From positions 1 to 64,000 of the forward strand of contig JAEZYU010000059.1 in NCBI GenBank assembly GCA_023418915.1: 64,000 nucleotides of DNA. The letters are read 5' to 3'. Both the position numbers and the translations under genes were made by a program. The first letter of the stretch is position 1. The number at the start of each line of letters is the position of its first letter. The stretch is from Bacillota bacterium (GTDB taxonomy: Bacteria; Bacillota; Clostridia; Acetivibrionales; DTU013). Below, piece after piece: positions 58,940-64,000 of the stretch. The notes beneath the pieces were generated by a model, which was not told the origin of the DNA, searched no databases, and worked only from the letters and a program-made list of their open reading frames with translations.

Positions 58940-60161
58940 ATAATCGATCCCTTTCATAAAATTTGTCCCGAATCTGGCGGATCGCCATCACCCATTTGAT
59001 CTGCTGCCTGAGATCCTCAAAGACAAACCTGCTTATTTCACTGCCTCTGGCAATTTCAATATATTCGCCTGCAGCGTATGGAACCATCGGTATATTTTTC
59101 ATTGGAAATACCATTCTCTTCTGCTCTCCGTTAATAGTGCCTGAATATACGATCTCTTCCCTGTTCAGACTGACAACACCAAAGCCAAGGTGTTGATAAC
59201 CGTATTTGCCCGGCTCGGCAGTTTTAAGCTCTGTCTGCGCCTCCAAACTGAATAGCTCGCTTTGTATCTCGTCCTCGATACTCTCCTTCTGGAAATCGAA
59301 CCATTTATCGATTCCATCAAAATGAACCATATCTGAGGTCTCAGGTTCAAAGAAGCCATATTTGCTCATTCTAACGGCATTGCCGCATTCGCTGCAGAAA
59401 AGCCTATCCCCTTTGGAGCGGAGTGTAAATTCACTTCTGCATGCCGGACATTTATAGAGCACGTATTCCACACCCTCAGCCGGATGCCGGGATTTGAAGG
59501 GTACCATTTTCCTTCTTTGCCATTCATAGTCGTCGAAATATGTAGCCTTCAGTATCCTGGCATAGATCTCACCTTCATGCATAGTGTTGATTTCATCTTT
59601 TGTAAGGACTCTCGATACAGTGGTCTCTATTTTACCGAACCTTGCTTTCTTCGTCCATCTGGGACGGGTCAGGTAACCGCCGTCGGTCTTTATTGCAACG
59701 ACCGGAACATTCAAAAACTTGGCCAGCTTTGCTATGCCAAAGACCGCAAAGCCTCCGGGCCTTCCATCGTTTGACAGACATCCGTTCGGAAATATTGCGA
59801 CCACACCGCCCCCATCAATGACACCTTTCATTTGCTTTACTGCATTGATGTCATTTGTGAACTGGAATTTCGGAATTACCCCTGTAATACTGAACAGCAC
59901 CTTATAAACCCTGCTCCTGAAAAAGTTATAGGCAGCAACATAGTTCATACGCACAGGAAACATGCTCACGCCGGTAATCAAATAATCCAGCCATCCGCTG
60001 TGTCCTGCAACCACCAGATATGGCGGCTTGATGCCCTCAAGCCCGTTCCTTTCCACAGAATGGCCATATACCAAACGGTAGTAATACTTAGCAAAAAAAC
60101 ATACAGTGTAGTATAAAATAGCGTTTGGCTTCCTTGTTCTGCTGCAGTTCTTTTTCTTCAC
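58929..60161 (-). CDS. PlsC-type acyltransferase with C-terminal zinc ribbon
   Basis: A predicted 1-acylglycerol-3-phosphate-type acyltransferase. Residues 1-200 show the catalytic HSGWLD (HX4D), FTNDINAVKQMKGVIDGGGV and FPNGCLSNDGRPGGF (motif III). The second half has CPACRSEF...FCSEC, a zinc ribbon at about 245-270, and an uncharacterised beta-rich end. The 410-residue size is well over the usual 200-260 of PlsC. It is followed immediately by the GPH transporter gene. Confidence 0.85.
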   Translation of the reverse strand: MKKKNCSRTRKPNAILYYTVCFFAKYYYRLVYGHSVERNGLEGIKPPYLVVAGHSGWLDYLITGVSMFPVRMNYVAAYNFFRSRVYKVLFSITGVIPKFQFTNDINAVKQMKGVIDGGGVVAIFPNGCLSNDGRPGGFAVFGIAKLAKFLNVPVVAIKTDGGYLTRPRWTKKARFGKIETTVSRVLTKDEINTMHEGEIYARILKATYFDDYEWQRRKMVPFKSRHPAEGVEYVLYKCPACRSEFTLRSKGDRLFCSECGNAVRMSKYGFFEPETSDMVHFDGIDKWFDFQKESIEDEIQSELFSLEAQTELKTAEPGKYGYQHLGFGVVSLNREEIVYSGTINGEQKRMVFPMKNIPMVPYAAGEYIEIARGSEISRFVFEDLRQQIKWVMAIRQIRDKFYERDRLYEK

Positions 60162-60249
60162 TGCTTCACTCCCCGGGCATTAAATTTTCGATGTAATATG
60201 ATCCATATGGTTTGATCCATATAGTTTATCTATATGAATCCTTGGAGCA

Positions 60250-60317
60250 GTACACGCCACCTAATGGTACACGTCACATTTTGGTACACGCCCCTTAACG
60301 GTACACGCCACATTGTG
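60250..60317. repeat. 17-bp tandem repeat, four copies
   Basis: Copies begin at 60250, 60267, 60284 and 60301; consensus GTACACGCCACATTATG. The wider gap (60162-60968) also holds a possible small transcript (60579-60666), a tRNA-like fragment and a terminator; I see no protein gene in it. Confidence 0.85.
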
Positions 60318-60578
60318 GTGCAAATCACTGTATACTTCACTTAGCATTACTACAACCAGAAGCGGCGAAAATACGTTAAGAGTGCTCACCATATGCCTCC
60401 TGTTTGTAGTATAACAGACTTTTATGTCCAATCAAATAACGAGTGTTCTTTTTTTCAACTTCTGTGTGTTCATTTGAGAAAATACAGAGGTTAACATGCG
60501 ATTATGTTACATAACACGTTAAGTTACTGCATTATTCAGCTCTATAGAGGTAAGACTAGATAACTTAGCACACAGAAC

Positions 60579-60666
60579 TTGAATTTTTACTCACCCTTCT
60601 ATAATAAGTACTGATAAAGAGACCAGACATGCCCCGGTGTAACTGCTAAGGATAGCTGGTCTCTTT
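60579..60666 (+). other. Possible short transcript: promoter plus 11-bp hairpin
   Basis: TTGAAT (60579) and TATAAT (60600-60605) are 15 bases apart, followed by a perfect stem AAAGAGACCAG/CTGGTCTCTTT with a 29-base loop (60616-60666). The T tract is only three bases. It may be a small RNA or a chance hairpin. Confidence 0.3.
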
Positions 60667-60738
60667 GCGCAAATCAATCCTTTCTTGCCGAGATAGCCAA
60701 CCAGGTAATATGTGCAGTTCCTTCTGTATTTGGAAAGT

Positions 60739-60784
60739 AAAAAACCCTATCTAGCGGGTTTCTAGAGCTGGTAGGCGGAATCGA
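60739..60784 (-). other. tRNA-Thr 3'-end fragment with terminator
   Basis: 60765-60784 matches the 3' end of the tRNA-Thr gene (60972 on) at 18 of 20 positions (GAGCTGGTAGGCGGAATCGA). On the minus strand it is followed by the terminator AAACCCGCTAGATAGGGTTTTTT. The remaining tRNA body is not recognisable, so this is a decayed tRNA copy or an old integration scar. Confidence 0.6.
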
Positions 60785-60937
60785 CTGCATACCCTTACAA
60801 TACTTGATCTTGCTATGCTGGTTCCTTCGGATCACTTGGCCCCCGGAGATCCTCACGTATTCGCTAAAAAATGTATGCATTTTTCTTAACGCTCATACCC
60901 TCCCGGGTTCGATCCTATTTTGCTTCTTTCCAATAAA

Positions 60938-60968
60938 AAAAGGCCGTGACATAAGTCGTGACCTTTTT
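60938..60968 (-). terminator. tRNA-Thr terminator
   Basis: AAGGTCACGAC and GTCACGGCCTT pair on the minus strand around TTAT, followed by seven T residues, directly after the tRNA CCA end. Confidence 0.85.
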
Positions 60969-61044
60969 TGGAGCTGGTGGACGGAATCGAACCCCCGACC
61001 TGCTGATTACAAGTCAGCTGCTCTACCTGCTGAGCTACACCAGC
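60969..61044 (-). tRNA. tRNA-Thr (anticodon TGT)
   Basis: A 76-base cloverleaf with encoded CCA. Acceptor GCTGGTG/CACCAGC, D-arm AGCTCAGCAGGTAGAGC, anticodon loop CTTGTAA (TGT, reading ACA and related Thr codons), T-arm GGGGGTTCGATTCCGTC-type with GTTCGATTC loop. Transcribed alone on the minus strand and ended by its own terminator. Confidence 0.97.
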
Positions 61045-61253
61045 ATCTTAAACTTATTGAGCAGATGATATGCTCAACTGCTTATGTATAATAACACGCT
61101 CTCATGCCTTTAGTCAACCCCTTTTTTAGAGGAAATATATGCAGCCACATTCATTTACAAAAGGCAAAAATCATATCGTGTGGCGGCGGACATATTACCT
61201 TGATATCCTTATTATCTTCCACTTTGCAGGTTATCAATTTCAACCTAATTACC

Positions 61254-62090
61254 TCATCCAGTCGCCTTTTTTGCCCTTTTAGAGCTCGCTTCCGCTCTTT
61301 TTGTTGTATCCTTCTTTTTTGTTGCTTTTTTATGAGGTTTTTCTTCCTGTTCGGACAAAGATTTTTCCCACTCTGATATATTTCTCATATAATGCTCCTG
61401 AAGCTCCGGGTACCCTTTCAGGAACTCACGTGCAGAGTCATTTAGCTCATACACACCTCGTGATACTCTTGTAAACCAGCCATAATGGTTATCCCTCATT
61501 ATATTCGCCGTTTTGGCGCTGGTACCCATCTTCCTTAGCTGAGCCGGAGACATATTGCCGTATTTCATCATGCAGCACACTATATGAACAGCCTGCTCCC
61601 TGTATGCCGTAATCAGCTTAGTTTTGTTTGTCCCCCCGGTGTTGTAGTGTCCGCTTCTTCCTGCTGTTTCCTTAATAATGCTGTATCTTATCCGCTTATT
61701 CGCACGAAGACTCTTGAGTCGGTCAAAGGTATCAGGATGAAAATGCACCTCTACCCTTCCCCCGTCTTTGGTCAGGGAAACAGTTATAAGTCCGAGTTCA
61801 AGGCGGCGCAGCAGCATGCACATGTCGCCCCAGGCAGCGGTCCTCTTGCCTCCCTTCGGCTTCGGTATCGCCACATACACTGAGTCCGTCGCTCGCTGCC
61901 GCTTTACTGCCTGACTGAGCAGCTTTAGATTGAAGGAGGTTTTCAGCTCGACCACTATCAATTCATCATCCATGATCGCAGCAAGATCACATCCGTTTAC
62001 TTCCCCCTGCACCTGATATCCCTGAGCTTCAAGATAATCACGGACAGGTTTGTACAGATCCGTTTCATGTATGGTATTTCTTTGTGCCAT
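61254..62090 (-). CDS. DUF2161 family PD-(D/E)XK nuclease-like protein
   Basis: The N-terminal domain has ETDLYKPVRDYLEAQGYQVQ then GCDLAAI and LIVVELKTSF, the D...ExK core of the restriction-endonuclease-like fold, as in the DUF2161 family (putative phosphodiesterases). The middle (about 150-230) looks like a winged helix (AQLRKMGTSAKTANIMRDNH; WFTRVSRGVYELNDSAREFL) and the last 35 residues are Lys-rich. It is 278 residues, with GTGGTGAAG before the ATG. Nuclease activity and target are unproven; no methylase or other defence partner is adjacent. Confidence 0.85.
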   Translation of the reverse strand: MAQRNTIHETDLYKPVRDYLEAQGYQVQGEVNGCDLAAIMDDELIVVELKTSFNLKLLSQAVKRQRATDSVYVAIPKPKGGKRTAAWGDMCMLLRRLELGLITVSLTKDGGRVEVHFHPDTFDRLKSLRANKRIRYSIIKETAGRSGHYNTGGTNKTKLITAYREQAVHIVCCMMKYGNMSPAQLRKMGTSAKTANIMRDNHYGWFTRVSRGVYELNDSAREFLKGYPELQEHYMRNISEWEKSLSEQEEKPHKKATKKKDTTKRAEASSKRAKKATG

Positions 62091-62207
62091 AACAGCTTCA
62101 CCACTCTTGTCAATTCATAAATGTATTTTCGACAAATCACTGTGAATTCCTTTAAAAACATACGCTATTGTCAAATAGTACAGGAAAACAGAATGCACCT
62201 CATTCAT

Positions 62208-64000
62208 CTAGCCTGCAGAAAGTCTATACTTTTTCATCCAATAATTTACCTGAATATAATAGGCTATGAGCTGCGGAGCTGCCATCAACTGTCCATACCA
62301 CGGTTTTCCATACTCTGCAGGTGTATTCATGAATGAAAGCGCCTTTTTCTTATCTATAAGCGGCATAATTGGAGAATTTGGATCGCTGATAATTTCCCTA
62401 AAGGTTTGTATCAGTAAACGTTCATAGTTTGGGTGATAGGTTTTGGGATAGGGGCTTTTTTTGCGAAACAGAAGCGTTTCGGGCAGCAGATCCCAGCAAG
62501 CCTCCCTCAGCAGGGATTTTGCAGTGCCATTGCGATATTTCATATCCCAGGGCACATTGTAAACATATTCGACTATACGATGATCAGCAAACGGCACCCT
62601 TGCTTCAAGACCGCTATACATGCTCATTCTGTCCATCCGGTCAAGCAGTGTCTGCATAAACCATTTGATGTTTAGGTATGTAATCTCTCTACGTTTTGCT
62701 TCAGTAACCATTTCTCCGGCAAGACGGGGCACGGATTCCACAGAATCTGCGTATTTGTCATTCGAATACTCTAGCAGGCGAAGCTCCATGATGACATCAG
62801 ACGATAAAATCACAGTACGGGCACCAATATCTGACGACCAGGGAAAACCGTCAGTATTCACAAGCTCATCTCTGTAAAACCAGGGGTAACCGCCAAAAAT
62901 CTCATCGGCGCATTCACCGGTCAGCGCCACCTTGTTGTGCTTTGCCACCAGCGAGCAGAAATATAGGAGCGATGCATCAACATCTGCCATACCCGGCAGA
63001 TCCTTAGAATCAACAACAGAGTACAGCAGGTTGACAAGATCCTCTTCACTGCATTCCAGATATGTGTGGTTCAAATCGTATTCGCCAAGCATCAAATCTA
63101 CAAATGGCCTGTCTCGTTCCGGTTGAAAGGCGTTAGCATTGAAAAAGGTGTCATTGTCCTTAAAATCAAAGGAAAAGGTGTTAAGCTGTGACCCGTTGGC
63201 CTTGAGATAATTTGATGCCACAGCAGTTACTACACTTGAGTCTATCCCTCCTGACAAAAAGCTGCATACCGGTACATCCGACACCATTTGACGTGTTATC
63301 GCATCCCGGACAAGAAATGAAACTGTTTCTAGTGTTTTGGTATAACCATCAGTATGCTCACAAGCTTCAAGCTCCCAATAACGGTTGTCTCCCAAACCTC
63401 CGAGGGAAAATACCACATAATGGCCGGGCAGGATCTCAAAGATATCTTTGAAAACTCCATTGCCGGAAGTCCGGGCAGGACCTATACCAAAAATTTCACG
63501 GAAGCTGTCCGTATTAGTTTTGGGTAATACAAACGGATGATGAAATAATGCCTTGATTTCCGAACCAAATATGAGCATGCTGTCCGTTACTGTGTAAAAT
63601 AAAGGTTTGACCCCCAATCTGTCCCGATACAAAGCGATTTGATTCTTGTGTCCGTCCCAGACCGCAAAGGCAAAAATACCGTTTAGCATACTCACAAAAT
63701 CATCGCCATATTCTATATACGCATAAAGAATCACCTCTGTGTCAGTCGTAGTTTCAAAGTGATACCCTGCTTTTACTAAAAGCGGCTTTATCTCATCCAC
63801 ATTATAAATTTCTCCATTATAGACTATTACATAATCTGTACCATTGACCTGTCTGGCAAGCGGCTGTGATCCTAGCGCCAGGTCTCTGATAGATAAGCGC
63901 GCATGACTAAGCCCTGTATGCCTGCATAAGTACTCCCCATCGCTGTCACTTCCCCGATGTGCTATAGATTCCCGCATATCTACTAAAACCTTACGCCAAA
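62208..64000 (-). CDS. asnB: Asparagine synthetase (glutamine-hydrolysing), 5' end outside window
   Basis: Makes asparagine from aspartate, glutamine and ATP. The glutaminase domain is seen from SIAHRGSDSDGEYL onwards (Ser replaces the usual Pro of HRGPD), with VIVYNGEIYN and DTEVILYAY. The synthetase domain has SFLSGGIDSSVVTAVA (PP-loop), GECADEIFGGYPWF and RMDRMSMYSGLEARVPFADH. The frame is open to the window edge above the internal ATG at 63977, so about 20 residues including the catalytic Cys2 (MCGI...) lie beyond. About 597 residues are visible. Some clusters use AsnB-like proteins for peptides; no such genes are seen here. Confidence 0.93.
   Translation of the reverse strand, partial: WRKVLVDMRESIAHRGSDSDGEYLCRHTGLSHARLSIRDLALGSQPLARQVNGTDYVIVYNGEIYNVDEIKPLLVKAGYHFETTTDTEVILYAYIEYGDDFVSMLNGIFAFAVWDGHKNQIALYRDRLGVKPLFYTVTDSMLIFGSEIKALFHHPFVLPKTNTDSFREIFGIGPARTSGNGVFKDIFEILPGHYVVFSLGGLGDNRYWELEACEHTDGYTKTLETVSFLVRDAITRQMVSDVPVCSFLSGGIDSSVVTAVASNYLKANGSQLNTFSFDFKDNDTFFNANAFQPERDRPFVDLMLGEYDLNHTYLECSEEDLVNLLYSVVDSKDLPGMADVDASLLYFCSLVAKHNKVALTGECADEIFGGYPWFYRDELVNTDGFPWSSDIGARTVILSSDVIMELRLLEYSNDKYADSVESVPRLAGEMVTEAKRREITYLNIKWFMQTLLDRMDRMSMYSGLEARVPFADHRIVEYVYNVPWDMKYRNGTAKSLLREACWDLLPETLLFRKKSPYPKTYHPNYERLLIQTFREIISDPNSPIMPLIDKKKALSFMNTPAEYGKPWYGQLMAAPQLIAYYIQVNYWMKKYRLSAG

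Noticed and set aside
54425..60161. A complete exopolysaccharide locus
   Set aside because: There is no glycosyltransferase or polymerase gene in the window; only the acyltransferase pair, a transporter and a lipid-type enzyme are present.
60895..60925. Plus-strand GGGTTCGATCC as a second tRNA T-arm
   Set aside because: The T-stem cannot close on its 3' side and no anticodon or acceptor arm can be drawn.
61254..62090. DUF2161 protein as part of a restriction or phage-defence system
   Set aside because: No methyltransferase, helicase or toxin partner is adjacent; the flanks are a tRNA and asnB. A nuclease-like fold alone is not enough.

Overview
The window looks like chromosomal DNA from a motile, endospore-forming, anaerobic-type Firmicute (class Clostridia). 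The reasons are strong GGAGG ribosome-binding sites with many TTG/GTG starts, sporulation genes (spoIIE, spoVT, spoVG), a SigI/RsgI pair, B. subtilis-type PurR, a SAM-I riboswitch before metK, and gene orders that match Bacillus/Clostridium almost gene for gene. Genus and species cannot be fixed from the sequence alone. Most genes lie on the minus strand.

Region 1 (about 1-13926) is a late flagellar and competence-type locus read on the minus strand: recD2-like helicase, comF, yvyF-like, flgM, flgN, two tandem flgK paralogues, flgL, a DUF6470 (YviE-like) gene, fliW and csrA, then three near-identical short flagellin genes with an unknown 110-residue gene among them. Each flagellin leader carries the same small hairpin with a GGA loop plus an AAGGAGGA ribosome-binding site, as expected if CsrA represses flagellin translation and FliW relieves it. 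Region 2 (13930-15080) is a scar zone: a yjbQ-like gene cut short at a 28-bp tandem repeat, a small element with inverted ends, and a decayed ISLre2-type transposase.

Region 3 (15082-31950) is housekeeping: an HD-GYP protein, riboswitch-metK, ftsH, hpt, tilS, dnaB, rplI, gdpP, a MazG-like gene, pheA, a structured noncoding RNA candidate on the plus strand (27410-27625), rpsR-ssb-rpsF and spoIIE. Region 4 (32104-44281) holds rsgI-sigI and the conserved purR-spoVG-glmU-prs-pth-mfd-(ppiC)-spoVT block. GlmU here has only its uridylyltransferase half.

Region 5 (44282-64000) is a looser mix: murC, fabZ, a YfbR-type HD hydrolase, a 1.2-kb repeat-rich gap, a heterodimeric ABC exporter, a PfkB kinase, a GreA-like protein, a DHHW/MBOAT pair (probably exopolymer O-acylation), a GPH sugar transporter, a PlsC-type acyltransferase with a zinc ribbon, tRNA-Thr, a DUF2161 PD-(D/E)XK protein and a 5'-incomplete asnB. 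Several tandem repeats and one dispersed intergenic repeat family mark this half. No CRISPR array, prophage or obvious defence island is present.
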